Assembly (NCBI RefSeq): GCF_028714655.1
Contig: NZ_JAQTLY010000003.1
Coordinates: forward strand, 62,001 to 126,000
DNA length: 64,000 nucleotides
Origin: Sulfurimonas sp.
Lineage (GTDB): Bacteria > Campylobacterota > Campylobacteria > Campylobacterales > Sulfurimonadaceae
Direction: 5' to 3'
The notes under the pieces were generated by a model that ran no database searches, was not told where the DNA came from, and worked only from the letters and a program-made list of their open reading frames with translations. Positions 35,598 through 45,768 of the stretch are shown here, piece after piece. Position 1 is the stretch's first letter. Every line of letters starts with the position of its first letter. The position numbers and the translations under genes were made by a program.

Positions 35598-35823
35598 TAT
35601 CTCAAAAACTGTTTCTAAAATACTCACTAGCTATGATAGCCCAAAAAAATGTGTAGTATTTGGTAACAGTAATCACTTCAAATATCATCATAATCTTTTA
35701 TTTAATACTCTTTTTGCTACAATCTATGCAACTGTTTTTTCTAAAAATATGTGAAGATATTTAAGTCAAACGGCTTATGTTTTTGTGCGTTTTAAAACAA
35801 TAATAATAACAAAGGTGGGTTAT
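35598..35823 (+). promoter_or_regulatory. Upstream region and promoter of the nuo operon
   Basis: An A+T-rich gap leading to nuoA. An extended -10, TGcTACAAT (TACAAT at 35718-35723), lies about 100 bases before nuoA, giving a 5' untranslated region near 95 bases. AAAGGTGGG (35811-35819) is the ribosome site. No other element was recognised. Confidence 0.5.
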
Positions 35824-36213
35824 ATGGAGCATATTAGTACTGCAAATCCGTATTTTGGGGTATTTGTACTTTTTCTTGTAACATTCGGTGCATTTACGAT
35901 AACGACGATTGTCGCTCGTTTGGCAAGTCGCGCTTTAGCAGCTAAAAATAGCGAAAAAATCAAATTGTCGGTTTATGAGTGCGGACCTGAGGTCACAAAA
36001 CAGCCAAATAGAATCTCTCCGCAGTTCTATCTATTTGCACTACTTTTTTTACTCTTTGATGTAGAGATAGTTTTTATGTTTCCATGGGCAGTTGATTTTA
36101 AACTACTTGGATGGTTTGGTTTTGCCGAGATGTTAATGTTTATACTTTTATTAACAATCGGGTTTGTATATGCATGGAAAAAAGGAGCACTTGAATGGCA
36201 CAACATAAAGTAA
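35824..36213 (+). CDS. nuoA: NADH-quinone oxidoreductase subunit A
   Basis: Membrane subunit of complex I at the junction of the arms. From ATG 35824 ([19 protein letters not shown]) it has 129 residues and three membrane helices, with the family loop [39 protein letters not shown]. The track-length start at 35785 is rejected because it lacks a ribosome site and adds unrelated residues. The 3' end overlaps nuoB by 19 bases. Confidence 0.96.
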   Translation: MEHISTANPYFGVFVLFLVTFGAFTITTIVARLASRALAAKNSEKIKLSVYECGPEVTKQPNRISPQFYLFALLFLLFDVEIVFMFPWAVDFKLLGWFGFAEMLMFILLLTIGFVYAWKKGALEWHNIK

Positions 36214-36704
36214 ATTATACGCAAAACGGCGGTTTGCCGGTTGCACTTACAAGTATAGATAAAATCGTAAACTGGGGGCGTTCAAACTCTCTTTGGGCGC
36301 TTACTTACGGTCTTGCTTGCTGTGGTATCGAGATGATGGCATCGGGCGCTTCAAGATATGACTTCGATAGATTCGGGACAATCTTTAGAGCATCTCCCCG
36401 TCAAGCCGATGTTATGATAGTTGCAGGAACGCTTACGAAAAAACATGCAGAGTTCATTAAAAGACTTTATGACCAAATGACTGAGCCGAAATGGGTTATC
36501 TCTATGGGCTCATGCGCAAATACGGGCGGTATGTTTAACACTTATGCAACGGTTCAAGGCGTGGACAGAATTATTCCCGTGGACTTGTATCTTCCGGGCT
36601 GTGCACCAAGACCCGAAACACTTCAATACGGCGTAATGTTACTACAAAAGAAAATTCGTGCAAATCAAGCTTCAAGAGCGCAAAAAGCTAAAAGGTTAAT
36701 GTAA
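36195..36704 (+). CDS. nuoB: NADH-quinone oxidoreductase subunit B
   Basis: Holds the terminal [4Fe-4S] cluster N2 that reduces quinone. The 169-aa protein has the tandem cysteine [35 protein letters not shown] and LPGCAPRPE, supplying all four ligands. Length is normal. Stop and nuoC start overlap (TAATG). Confidence 0.98.
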   Translation: MAQHKVNYTQNGGLPVALTSIDKIVNWGRSNSLWALTYGLACCGIEMMASGASRYDFDRFGTIFRASPRQADVMIVAGTLTKKHAEFIKRLYDQMTEPKWVISMGSCANTGGMFNTYATVQGVDRIIPVDLYLPGCAPRPETLQYGVMLLQKKIRANQASRAQKAKRLM

Positions 36705-37510
36705 TGAGAGCTTATAAACCTAAAGACAATGTACAGGCAAAAGCGTACTATACGGATAGATTTTATGTATCTCCTCAAGTACCTAAGTATGAAGTAGAGA
36801 GTGACGAAGTTTTCGCACACGATTTAGAGGCGATAAAAGCAAAATTTGATGTCCTTGACGCATATATCCAAGTGGGTCAATTGGTTATCTTTATCAATCC
36901 CGAGGATAACTACAAAGTTTTAGAACTTATGAAAAATGAGCTTGAGTATGTTCAGTTAAGTGAGATGAGTGCGATTGACTGGCTCTCTGCAAGAGGCGGT
37001 TTTGAGGTGTTTTACCAGATGCTTAGCATGAGCAAGCGCAAACGCATCCGCATTAAAATGTTTATCAAAAAAGGCGAGGCAGTAAACTCTGTTGAAAAGC
37101 TTTTCCGCTCTGCTGACTGGTCGGAGCGTGAGATGTTTGATATGTTCGGTATTGAGGCAAACGGACATCCGTTTATGAAGCGCATCCTTATGCCTTACGA
37201 CTGGCAGGGACATCCTCTGCTTAAAACTTATCCGCTTCAAGGCGATGAGTTTGCCGCATGGTATGAAGTTGACAAGATTTACGGCAAAGAGGCAAGAGAT
37301 ATTATCGGACCTGAACTTCGCGATACCGCAAAAGTCGACAGATATGACAGCGAAAGATTTGCCCGTCTCGGACATGAAGTGCCTAAGGGAACAAAAATTA
37401 CGGGTAACGAGCCTAAGGTAGTTCAAAACTATCAAGAAGAGGGCGGTGTTTTCATGATTAAAAAATTCGATAAAAAAGATTCGGTCGTTATTGACGATCC
37501 TCAAAGATAG
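36704..37510 (+). CDS. nuoC: NADH-quinone oxidoreductase subunit C
   Basis: A 268-aa peripheral-arm subunit with the 30-kDa signature ERE-type segment [40 protein letters not shown]. Unlike E. coli it is separate from NuoD. The C-terminal 60 residues ([22 protein letters not shown] and beyond) are longer than in minimal NuoC proteins. Coupled to nuoB by one overlapping base. Confidence 0.96.
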   Translation: MRAYKPKDNVQAKAYYTDRFYVSPQVPKYEVESDEVFAHDLEAIKAKFDVLDAYIQVGQLVIFINPEDNYKVLELMKNELEYVQLSEMSAIDWLSARGGFEVFYQMLSMSKRKRIRIKMFIKKGEAVNSVEKLFRSADWSEREMFDMFGIEANGHPFMKRILMPYDWQGHPLLKTYPLQGDEFAAWYEVDKIYGKEARDIIGPELRDTAKVDRYDSERFARLGHEVPKGTKITGNEPKVVQNYQEEGGVFMIKKFDKKDSVVIDDPQR

Positions 37511-37518
37511 GTAGTAAT

Positions 37519-38757
37519 ATGCAAGTAAAAAATAGATTAAACCCGTTTTTTGAAAATATCTCGTTTGACAGAGAAGATAATGAGATTATCCTAAACTTTG
37601 GTCCTCAACATCCATCGGCTCACGGACAGCTTCGTTTAATGCTTCATCTTCAACAAGAGATGATTGTAAAAGCTCATCCGGATATCGGATATCTTCACCG
37701 CGGTATGGAGAAGATGGCTGAAAATATGATTTACAATGAGTTTATGCCGACGACTGACCGTATGGACTACATTGCATCATCTTCAAATAACTACGGTTTT
37801 GCTTTGGCTGTTGAGAAGTTAATCGGTCTTGAAGTTCCTCGCCGTGCAAAAGTAATCCGTATGATGCTCTTAGAGATTAACCGTCTCATGAGTCACCTTT
37901 TCTGGTTGGCAACGACTGCGCTTGATATCGGTGCTATGACGGTTTTCCTTTTTGCATTCCGTGAGAGAGAGTATCTGATGGACATTATCGAGGGTTACTG
38001 CGGAGCTAGACTTACGCATGCCGCTATTCGTATCGGAGGAGTTCCCTTAGATATTCAAGATAGTTTCATATCTCAACTGAGAACATTTTTAGACAAACTT
38101 CCTGCAAATATTAAAGATTATGAAGATCTTCTTGACACTAACCGTATTTGGTTGATGAGAATGGAAGAGGTCGGGACTATATCAAAAGAGATGGCGCTTT
38201 CTTGGGGATGCAGCGGAGTAATGCTTAGAGCATCAGGCGTTGCTTGGGATATCCGTAAAGAGGAGCCGTATGAGCTTTATGATGAAGTAGAGTTTAGAGT
38301 TCCTTACTCTGACAAGGGCGACAACTTTGCAAGATACCGTATGTATATGGAAGAGATGAGAGAGTCTGCGAAGATTCTTTATCAAACTATCGATATGTAC
38401 GAGAAATGTGTAAAAGATGGACAAACTGAACTTATGGCACATGCACCGAAATATGTCTCGGCTCCAAAACTGGACATCATGACTCAAAACTACTCTTTGA
38501 TGCAGCACTTTGTTCTTGTAACGCAAGGTATGAGACCGCCTGTCGGAGAGGTTTATGTTGCGACTGAATCACCAAAAGGCGAGCTTGGTTTTTATATCAA
38601 CTCTCAAGGCGGACCGTATCCTTATAGACTAAAACTTCGCGCGCCGTCATTTTGGCATACGGGGATTTTAACTGACCTTTTACCGGGACATTACATCCCC
38701 GATGTTGTTTCAATCATAGGTACAACAAATATCGTATTTGGAGAGGTTGATAGATGA
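37519..38757 (+). CDS. nuoD: NADH-quinone oxidoreductase subunit D
   Basis: The 49-kDa subunit lining the quinone site. The 412-aa protein has [50 protein letters not shown] and [25 protein letters not shown], with terminal VFGEVDR. Derived from a hydrogenase large subunit but without nickel ligands, as usual for complex I. Overlaps the next gene by four bases. Confidence 0.98.
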   Translation: MQVKNRLNPFFENISFDREDNEIILNFGPQHPSAHGQLRLMLHLQQEMIVKAHPDIGYLHRGMEKMAENMIYNEFMPTTDRMDYIASSSNNYGFALAVEKLIGLEVPRRAKVIRMMLLEINRLMSHLFWLATTALDIGAMTVFLFAFREREYLMDIIEGYCGARLTHAAIRIGGVPLDIQDSFISQLRTFLDKLPANIKDYEDLLDTNRIWLMRMEEVGTISKEMALSWGCSGVMLRASGVAWDIRKEEPYELYDEVEFRVPYSDKGDNFARYRMYMEEMRESAKILYQTIDMYEKCVKDGQTELMAHAPKYVSAPKLDIMTQNYSLMQHFVLVTQGMRPPVGEVYVATESPKGELGFYINSQGGPYPYRLKLRAPSFWHTGILTDLLPGHYIPDVVSIIGTTNIVFGEVDR

Positions 38758-38975
38758 AAAGATATGATTTAAGACATTTAAAAGATGGTTTTGAGCCTCG
38801 TATGAGAGAGATTTTAGCATCTCATAAAGTTGGAGAAGTTGCAATCTTTTTATTTGAAATCGGTGATTTTACTCCAATTCAAAGATCCGCGGATTTGGTA
38901 AAAGAGTGTAGATATGAGTTACTTAACTCTTTAAAGTTTAACGAAGTCGACTGGACTATCGTAGTAAAAAAATAG
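38754..38975 (+). CDS. Small NuoE-position subunit, Campylobacterota-specific
   Basis: A 73-aa protein where nuoE would lie: [57 protein letters not shown]. It has a single Cys and therefore cannot carry the [2Fe-2S] cluster N1a of true NuoE. It matches the short protein I recall at this place in Campylobacter and Helicobacter nuo operons. Probably a structural or adaptor subunit; function not known. Overlaps nuoD by four bases. Confidence 0.85.
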   Translation: MKRYDLRHLKDGFEPRMREILASHKVGEVAIFLFEIGDFTPIQRSADLVKECRYELLNSLKFNEVDWTIVVKK

Positions 38976-38989
38976 GCAGGATGTAGATT

Positions 38990-41023
38990 TTGAGTAAAGT
39001 ATATTTTTCTACTTGGAACGGTGAGTTTGTTAATAATATTAACACGCCGCAAGAGGAGTGGAAAGAATCGGCTTATAACTTACCGGCACAATATGACAGC
39101 CACCGTGCGTCAAAAGCTTTTATAGGCTGGGACGGTGTGGCACTCTTTGATAAAGATGTAGATGTTATCCGTTTAGCGATGGAGTATGCCGCACAGTATC
39201 AAGAGTATTCTGAAGCATGTGGAAGATGTGCACCCGGACGATGGGGTGGACGGATTTTATATGATTTGCTGGATAAAATTGCCCGCGGTGAGGGAAGCAG
39301 AGCTGATTTGGACCATTTAAGGGAGATTGGCAAAAGTATGCAGGTCACTTCAAAATGTGAGATTGGAAAGACCGTTCCAAATCCTATTATTGATTTGATG
39401 GAACATTTTGAAGCTGAATTTTTAGAGTGCATAGATAAACAAAAACACTCAAAACATTACCATGAAGAGGTCGGTTATATCGCAAAAATAACGGCACCTT
39501 GCACGGATGCTTGTCCTTCGCATGTCGATATTCCTGCATACATCGAGGGTGTAAGAGACCTTAGAATGGATGACTCTTTGATGGCGACTCGCCAAACAAT
39601 GCCCTTAGCGCATGTTTGCGGTCGTGTTTGTCCTCATCCTTGCGAAGAGGCTTGCAGAAGAACAAATCTTGACGAGCCGATATCTATTATGTCGCTAAAA
39701 CGCCTTGGTGCCGATTGGGAAACAGATCACGGGTATGACTTTTTCCACCCGATGCAGAAAAAACCGAGTAACGGCAAGAGAGTTGCGGTTATCGGCGGAG
39801 GTCCTGCAGGGCTTACTACTGCTTACTATCTTGCAGCCGATGGCGTAGAGGTCGATGTTTATGAAGAGCTTCCGGTACTTGGCGGTGAAGTAGCAGTCGG
39901 TGTTCCTGAGTACAGGATGCCGATAGGCAAATACAACAAAGATATCGAGTGCGTTAGAGATATGGGCGTTAACTTTATAGTAAACTCTAAAATCAATGCA
40001 GACGATATGAGAAGATTTGAAAACGAGTACGATGCGACTATGGTTGCAACGGGAACAAGAATCTCTAAAAAAGTTTACTGTAACAACGAAAGAGCGGATA
40101 TAAAAGGGTATTGGGGCGCAATCGACTTTTTAGATAAAGTAAATCTTTATGAGAAGTACGGCTATAAAATCTCCAAAGAGGAACAAGATAAAAATCTCTT
40201 GACTACCGATTTCGTTGATTTGACAGGAAAGGTCGTTGTGTGCGTGGGCGGCGGTTTTACATCTATGGATGTGGTTCGTTGTGCAATTAGAGCAAATGCA
40301 AAAAAAGTTTATATGATTTACCGTAGAGATGAGAAAACTATTATCAAAAATACGACATATGAAGAGTATCACGAAGCAGTAGAAGAGGGTGTTGAGTTTC
40401 TGTTTCACTCCGCTGTTGCAGAGATGGTTGATGAAGAAAATATCTTAAAATCTCTTTTAATCGATAAGTATGAGTTGGTTCCCGATCCAAACGGGGGCAG
40501 AGCAGAACTTGTCAAAGTTGAGGGTGCTTCTTATGTTATAGAGGCGGATTATCTTATCCCTGCGGTTTCTCAGTCGGCTGACTTGAAACTTTTACCTCCT
40601 GAATGGGAGATTGAGATGACTTCTTGGGCGACTATCAAGACAAACGGCAAGGACTATATGACATCCCGCAAGGGCATTTTTGCTTCGGGGGATTGCGAAT
40701 ACGGTCCTATGACGATTGTAAATGCGGTCGGTCAGGCAAAAAGAGCGGCTTCGGTTATGAGCAGATATGTTTTAAGCGGTGAAGTTACCCTAAGCGATGA
40801 TGAGATTATGGAAGATCATCTTAGAAAACTCAAAGTTTATGATAAAAAAGAGAAGATTACCGGTTGGCTAAAAGGTGTGCCGAGACAACACTCTGAAGTT
40901 CTTGAAGTTGAAGATAGAAAATACAACAACAAAGAAGTGAACTTAGGCTTTACGCAAGAAGAGGCTATGAGTGAAGCAGAGAGATGTATGCGTTGTTACT
41001 ATATAGCTATGGTGCAGGCGTAG
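38990..41023 (+). CDS. NuoF-remnant/GltD-like FAD oxidoreductase fusion in complex I operon
   Basis: A 677-aa fusion in the nuoF position. Residues about 60-130 match the NuoF iron-sulfur segment (SEACGRCAPGRWGG... TSKCEIG): Cys77, Cys80 and Cys123 remain, but the third ligand is Gly83. No FMN or NADH site of NuoF is present. From 165 on it is GltD-like: CTDACP and HVCGRVCPHPCEEAC for two clusters, FAD motif [12 protein letters not shown] (269 on), and NAD(P) motif VGGGFTSMD (419 on) followed by YRRDE. It probably brings electrons into complex I from NADPH, ferredoxin or another donor; this is inferred. Confidence 0.88.
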   Translation: MSKVYFSTWNGEFVNNINTPQEEWKESAYNLPAQYDSHRASKAFIGWDGVALFDKDVDVIRLAMEYAAQYQEYSEACGRCAPGRWGGRILYDLLDKIARGEGSRADLDHLREIGKSMQVTSKCEIGKTVPNPIIDLMEHFEAEFLECIDKQKHSKHYHEEVGYIAKITAPCTDACPSHVDIPAYIEGVRDLRMDDSLMATRQTMPLAHVCGRVCPHPCEEACRRTNLDEPISIMSLKRLGADWETDHGYDFFHPMQKKPSNGKRVAVIGGGPAGLTTAYYLAADGVEVDVYEELPVLGGEVAVGVPEYRMPIGKYNKDIECVRDMGVNFIVNSKINADDMRRFENEYDATMVATGTRISKKVYCNNERADIKGYWGAIDFLDKVNLYEKYGYKISKEEQDKNLLTTDFVDLTGKVVVCVGGGFTSMDVVRCAIRANAKKVYMIYRRDEKTIIKNTTYEEYHEAVEEGVEFLFHSAVAEMVDEENILKSLLIDKYELVPDPNGGRAELVKVEGASYVIEADYLIPAVSQSADLKLLPPEWEIEMTSWATIKTNGKDYMTSRKGIFASGDCEYGPMTIVNAVGQAKRAASVMSRYVLSGEVTLSDDEIMEDHLRKLKVYDKKEKITGWLKGVPRQHSEVLEVEDRKYNNKEVNLGFTQEEAMSEAERCMRCYYIAMVQA

Positions 41024-41026
41024 AGG

Positions 41027-43279
41027 ATGGGAGATATGAAAAAATTGATTAATTTTAAAATTGACGGTATCTCTGTAGAGGCGCAAAAGGGCGAGACTAT
41101 TTTAACCGTGGCTCGCAAAAACGGGATTTATATCCCGACTATGTGTTATATATCTAAAACTTCGCCGTGTGCGTCATGCCGTATGTGTGTCGTTGAAGCC
41201 GAGGGAGTCGATGGTTTTATTCTTAGCTGTAACACTCCTCCGACCGATGGTGTAGAGATTACAACAAACACGGCTGCATTGCAAAATGAGCGAACAAACA
41301 TAATGAAGCTTTATGATGTGAATCATCCTTTAGAGTGCGGTGTTTGCGATAAATCCGGAGAGTGTGATCTGCAAAATAAAACTTTAGAGTTTAGTGTTGA
41401 GAGACAAAGTTTCTCCGCTCGCGATCAGCTTCGCCCGCTTCAGCATTGGGGACTTATAGACTATGAACCGTCGTTGTGCATTATGTGCGAAAAGTGCGTG
41501 CATGTATGTAATGAGATTATCGGCGATGACGCAATCGAAGTAAAATTCGGCGGATATAGCTCAACGATTATTCCAAAAAACAGCGAAACTCTTGATTGTA
41601 CTTTTTGCGGGGAGTGTATCGCAGTTTGCCCTGTCGGAGCACTTACAAGCAGCGGTTTTAAATATAGAGCAAATGCATGGGAGTTAGAACGAGTTCCCGC
41701 AACTTGTGCTCACTGTTCGGCAGGCTGCCCGTTAGAGTATGAAACAAGACACGCTTCTTTAAACGGCGCTGATGAGATATTTAGAGTTAAAAACAATTTT
41801 GAGTTTGCTTCACTTTGCGGTGCAGGGCGATTCGGTTTTGATTTTGACAACAGAGCCGTTAAAAATGAAAACGCATTTAACAGAGCGATTGAAGCGTTAA
41901 AAAACGCAAAAGCTATAAGATTTTCTTCTATGATTACAAATGAAGAAGCGCATATTTTAGAACTTCTAAAAGATAAATTAGGCGTAAAACTATTTAATGA
42001 AGATGCGAGAAAATTCGCCGAATTTATGAAGTCATATAGTTCTATAAGCTCAAAACTTCATCATAGCGGCTCTCTTGATGCAATTAAACAATCAGACGGC
42101 ATAATAGTTATAGGAAGCAGAATAGCGACCGATAATCCGGGTGTTAGATATGCACTGACGACCGCTTCAAAACATAACGGCGCGAAAATCGTCTATGCTC
42201 ACCCTATGGAAGATACTTTAATGCAGAGTGTTACAACTCAGATGATGAAGTATGAAGTGGGAACGGAAGAGGGCGTTATGGCGCTTTTGGCTCATATGAT
42301 TTTAAAAGACAGTGATTTGGATGAGAGCGAGAGAGCATTCTTTGATGAACTTGACTTCGGCTACTTGTATGCCGAGACAAATATCGGTGAAGAAGAGCTT
42401 TCTCATATGATGAAATCATTTATGAGAGCAAAAAAACGCACTCTTGTCATAGGAAATGATTTGATTGCGCATAATCGTTCAAACAATATAGCTAAATTAG
42501 CAGCTTTGATAGAGAAGTACAGCGATTTTTCTTTAATAGTAGTCCCAAGAGAAGTAAATACCCTTGGCGTATCGCTTATCAACTCGCTTGACAAGGATGA
42601 GAAGATAGCAAATGTCGTAGGTTATAACGCTAAAGGCGATTTTGTTATCTCTTCTCAAGAGGGTGCCGATTTGGCGATTCCTTCGCTTAACCAACAAGAG
42701 GGAACTTTTGTAAGTATCGATAATAGAGTATTGCCTACAAATGTAGCATTAGAATTTGACGGATATACGCTAAATGATATTGCGATAGCTTTTGGAATAT
42801 GTGAAGAAAATACGATAAATTACACAAAAGAGTTAAATAAAAATTCCGGATTTAAAGATATAAGTTTTGATGATTTAGAGAATTTCTTATCGCCTCTGGG
42901 TGAAGACAACCGCGGTTATCTGCTTGATGAAGTTGAGTGTGCGGCGGACGGTAAACTTGAAGAACTTGACGATATGCCGGAGTTTAACGGAACTATTATC
43001 TATCAATGTAATCCTGTGCTTCAGTTTAACAACTATACTTTTAAAACTGCACAACTCCCTAAAGAGAACTTTTTGCGAGGTTCTGCACAGTTTGGGGTTG
43101 CGGCTAAAATAGCAGACGGCGATATGGTTGAGATTAGCTTTGGCTCTACAAAAATCCAAAGAGAGTTCAAATTAGACAGTGAGCTTAAAGGAACTATAGC
43201 GCTAAATCCTACTTTTGATATAAGCGTAGATGCAAGCAGATATAGATTTGAAAAATCCAAAATAGTGAGAGTGGTTTAA
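41027..43279 (+). CDS. nuoG: NADH-quinone oxidoreductase subunit G, first paralogue
   Basis: A 750-aa iron-sulfur subunit. The N-terminal [2Fe-2S] ligands are Cys40, 51, 54 and 68; a His-ligated cluster follows at His100, Cys104, 107 and 113. Then come two full ferredoxin-like sets, CIMCEKCVHVC and CTFCGECIAVCPVGAL, and CAHCSAGCPLEY with LCGAG of the molybdopterin-like domain (N7 site). Two full sets are more than the single N4 cluster expected for standard NuoG. An alternative start at 41036 drops three residues. One base overlaps the second nuoG. Confidence 0.94.
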   Translation: MGDMKKLINFKIDGISVEAQKGETILTVARKNGIYIPTMCYISKTSPCASCRMCVVEAEGVDGFILSCNTPPTDGVEITTNTAALQNERTNIMKLYDVNHPLECGVCDKSGECDLQNKTLEFSVERQSFSARDQLRPLQHWGLIDYEPSLCIMCEKCVHVCNEIIGDDAIEVKFGGYSSTIIPKNSETLDCTFCGECIAVCPVGALTSSGFKYRANAWELERVPATCAHCSAGCPLEYETRHASLNGADEIFRVKNNFEFASLCGAGRFGFDFDNRAVKNENAFNRAIEALKNAKAIRFSSMITNEEAHILELLKDKLGVKLFNEDARKFAEFMKSYSSISSKLHHSGSLDAIKQSDGIIVIGSRIATDNPGVRYALTTASKHNGAKIVYAHPMEDTLMQSVTTQMMKYEVGTEEGVMALLAHMILKDSDLDESERAFFDELDFGYLYAETNIGEEELSHMMKSFMRAKKRTLVIGNDLIAHNRSNNIAKLAALIEKYSDFSLIVVPREVNTLGVSLINSLDKDEKIANVVGYNAKGDFVISSQEGADLAIPSLNQQEGTFVSIDNRVLPTNVALEFDGYTLNDIAIAFGICEENTINYTKELNKNSGFKDISFDDLENFLSPLGEDNRGYLLDEVECAADGKLEELDDMPEFNGTIIYQCNPVLQFNNYTFKTAQLPKENFLRGSAQFGVAAKIADGDMVEISFGSTKIQREFKLDSELKGTIALNPTFDISVDASRYRFEKSKIVRVV

Positions 43280-45765
43280 TGAGTAAAATTACTATAAATA
43301 TTGATGGAAAAGAGATAGAGACGCAAGAGGGCGAGTATATACTCAATGCCGCTCGCGCAAACGATATCTTTATACCGGCAATTTGTTATTTAACGCGATG
43401 CAGCCCTACGCTTGCGTGCAGATTGTGTCTTGTTGAGGCAGACGGTAAGCAGGTATACGCTTGTAATGCTAAATCAAAAGACGGTATGAATATCACGACG
43501 ACGACTGAAAATATTGCAAAAGAGCGCAGAGCGATTATGGAAGTTTATGATGTAAACCATCCTCTTCAATGCGGTGTATGCGACCAGTCAGGCGAATGTG
43601 AACTGCAAAACTATACTTTAGAGATGGGTGTTGACGCTCAAAACTATGCCATCAAAGATGTTAACAGAAAAGATAAAGATTGGGGACATATCCACTACAA
43701 TCCGGGTCTTTGTATAGTTTGTGAGAGATGTGTAACCACTTGTAAAGATATGATTGGCGATAATGCTCTAAAAACCGTAGCACGCGGTGCAGATGCGATA
43801 GAGGCGGAGTTTAAAGACACTATGCCAAAAGATGCTTATGCGATGTGGAATAAACTCAACAAATCTCTCATCGGTTTAACAAGCGGCGAAGAGATGCTTG
43901 ATTGTACGAGCTGCGGCGAGTGTGCGGCGGTTTGTCCGGTCGGTGCGCTTGTTGACACTCACTTTATCTACACTTCAAATGCATGGGAGTTAAAACAGAT
44001 TCCTGCAACTTGCGGACACTGTTCTGCGGGATGCCAAATCTCTTATGATGTTAAACATACGGGAATTGAGAATACGGATGAGAAAATCTACCGTGTTATG
44101 AATGAGTGGAACTATGTTGCACTCTGCGGTGCGGGAAGATACGGATTTGATTATCAAAATGAAGTCAAATCAAAAGACGAAGCTGCATTTGCCAAAGCAG
44201 TAGAAGCATTCAAAAAAGCAGATACTATCAAGTTTACTTCAACTATCACAAACGAAGAGGCTTATCTGCTTCAATCTTTAAAAGAGAAATTTGGCTATAA
44301 GCTTGTAAACAGCGAAGCAAAGGCATTTCAAACATTTTTAAATGATTACGGCGAGATTAGCGGAACTAAACTTTACGGTTATGATCTTGAAGCGACTCAC
44401 AATGCAAACTTTGTTATCTCGGTAGGAGCGGCGCTAAAGAGCGACAATCCGAATGCAAGATATGCGCTAAATAACTCAATGTCCGTAAACAAGGGTGCAG
44501 GACTCTATTTTCACCCTGTAAAAGACCCTGTTATAGAGGGGCTTGGAAAAAGCATAATGACGCTTTATCATGCTCCGCTTCAAGAAGAGGCTGTGCTTTA
44601 CTTGATTCTTGATTTGTTTGCGGATAAAACAAAGCTGCCATCGGAGATAGCAGACTATTTGGCGACATTTCATTCGCAAAAAACTATAACCGTTGAAGAG
44701 ATAATCAAAGAAGAGATTACGGAGATAGTCAAAGTCGTAAAGAAAAACGAAGAGACGGGCGAAGACGAAGAGATAGAAGAAGAGAAGAAAAAGATGGTTC
44801 CTAAGAAAATCTCTAAAGAGGTTGCAGTAGATGATAACCGCCTTTTGGCTATTTTAGGCGCCGATGACAAGTTTATGGAAAATTTAGAGAAAAACTTGGC
44901 TAAAAAAGACAGTTTTGCTTTAATAGCGGGAGCTGACTTATATACGCATCCAAACTCTAAAAATCTTGCCCGTCTTTTGGCGTTGATAGAAAAATATACG
45001 GCTTTTGAATTAACGATGATTCCAAATTTAACAAATACTCTGGGAGTATCCCTAATCTGCGAACTTGACGATGAAGTGGGTTCATATACAATCGGTTACA
45101 ACACTAAAGGAGATTTTACGCTATCTGCTTTAGGCAAGGGTGATTTGGATATGCCTGCTATCAATCAGCAAGAGGGAACGCTAACAAGCATAAACAAAAG
45201 AGTAAATCCGACAAACGCTGCAATCGGCTATAAAGGGTATGAACTTAACGATATCGCAAATGAGCTTGGTTTAAGAGCCGAATATGTAATCGACTATACT
45301 TCGATGCTTCCGACGAACAAAGGGTTTAAGAGCAAGAACTTTGATGACCTGCCGAACCATTATGAGAATGACGGTACCGAGTGCCGCGGATATCTGCTTG
45401 ATAATGTAGCGGTTAAGATAAGCGGTGATGAGTCGGTCGCTAAGTTCGGCGAAGAGAAACTTAACGGAACGCTTGTATATCTTGCAAATCCGGTAAGACA
45501 GTTTACGGATTTTACAAATAAAGCTACCAACCTTGATGAGATAAGCGGTATCTATATGAGTGAAGAGTTCTTAAGCAAATCTGAGTTAAATGAGGGGGAC
45601 AGCGTGAGGGTTAAAAATGAAAATGGCGAAATTATTGTTAATATCGTAAGCGATAATAAAATCAGCGGCGATATTGCACTTTTACCGACATTTGATTCTA
45701 AGATAAATTCAGAGGCTCTGTTTAACGGATACCGTTTTGCAACAGCTTCGATTGAAAGGGTGTAG
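43279..45765 (+). CDS. nuoG: NADH-quinone oxidoreductase subunit G, second paralogue
   Basis: An 828-aa tandem relative of the gene before it, with the same order of clusters: [2Fe-2S] at CYLTRCSPTLACRLC, HPLQCGVCDQSGEC, CIVCERCVTTC, CTSCGECAAVCPVGAL and CGHCSAGCQISYD. It is longer mainly through a charged insert near residues 475-520 (EEITEIVKVVKKNEETGEDEEIEEEKKK), absent from the first copy. Retention of all ligands suggests both are functional, perhaps both in one complex. Confidence 0.93.
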   Translation: MSKITINIDGKEIETQEGEYILNAARANDIFIPAICYLTRCSPTLACRLCLVEADGKQVYACNAKSKDGMNITTTTENIAKERRAIMEVYDVNHPLQCGVCDQSGECELQNYTLEMGVDAQNYAIKDVNRKDKDWGHIHYNPGLCIVCERCVTTCKDMIGDNALKTVARGADAIEAEFKDTMPKDAYAMWNKLNKSLIGLTSGEEMLDCTSCGECAAVCPVGALVDTHFIYTSNAWELKQIPATCGHCSAGCQISYDVKHTGIENTDEKIYRVMNEWNYVALCGAGRYGFDYQNEVKSKDEAAFAKAVEAFKKADTIKFTSTITNEEAYLLQSLKEKFGYKLVNSEAKAFQTFLNDYGEISGTKLYGYDLEATHNANFVISVGAALKSDNPNARYALNNSMSVNKGAGLYFHPVKDPVIEGLGKSIMTLYHAPLQEEAVLYLILDLFADKTKLPSEIADYLATFHSQKTITVEEIIKEEITEIVKVVKKNEETGEDEEIEEEKKKMVPKKISKEVAVDDNRLLAILGADDKFMENLEKNLAKKDSFALIAGADLYTHPNSKNLARLLALIEKYTAFELTMIPNLTNTLGVSLICELDDEVGSYTIGYNTKGDFTLSALGKGDLDMPAINQQEGTLTSINKRVNPTNAAIGYKGYELNDIANELGLRAEYVIDYTSMLPTNKGFKSKNFDDLPNHYENDGTECRGYLLDNVAVKISGDESVAKFGEEKLNGTLVYLANPVRQFTDFTNKATNLDEISGIYMSEEFLSKSELNEGDSVRVKNENGEIIVNIVSDNKISGDIALLPTFDSKINSEALFNGYRFATASIERV

Positions 45766-45768
45766 TAG

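Noticed and set aside
36956..37504. 182-aa minus-strand frame opposite nuoC
   Set aside because: It lies wholly inside nuoC, which has clear family motifs; the composition is that of an antisense shadow.
44690..44830. Charged insert in the second NuoG as a frameshift or assembly error
   Set aside because: The frame stays open and family similarity resumes on both sides, so it reads as a true insertion.
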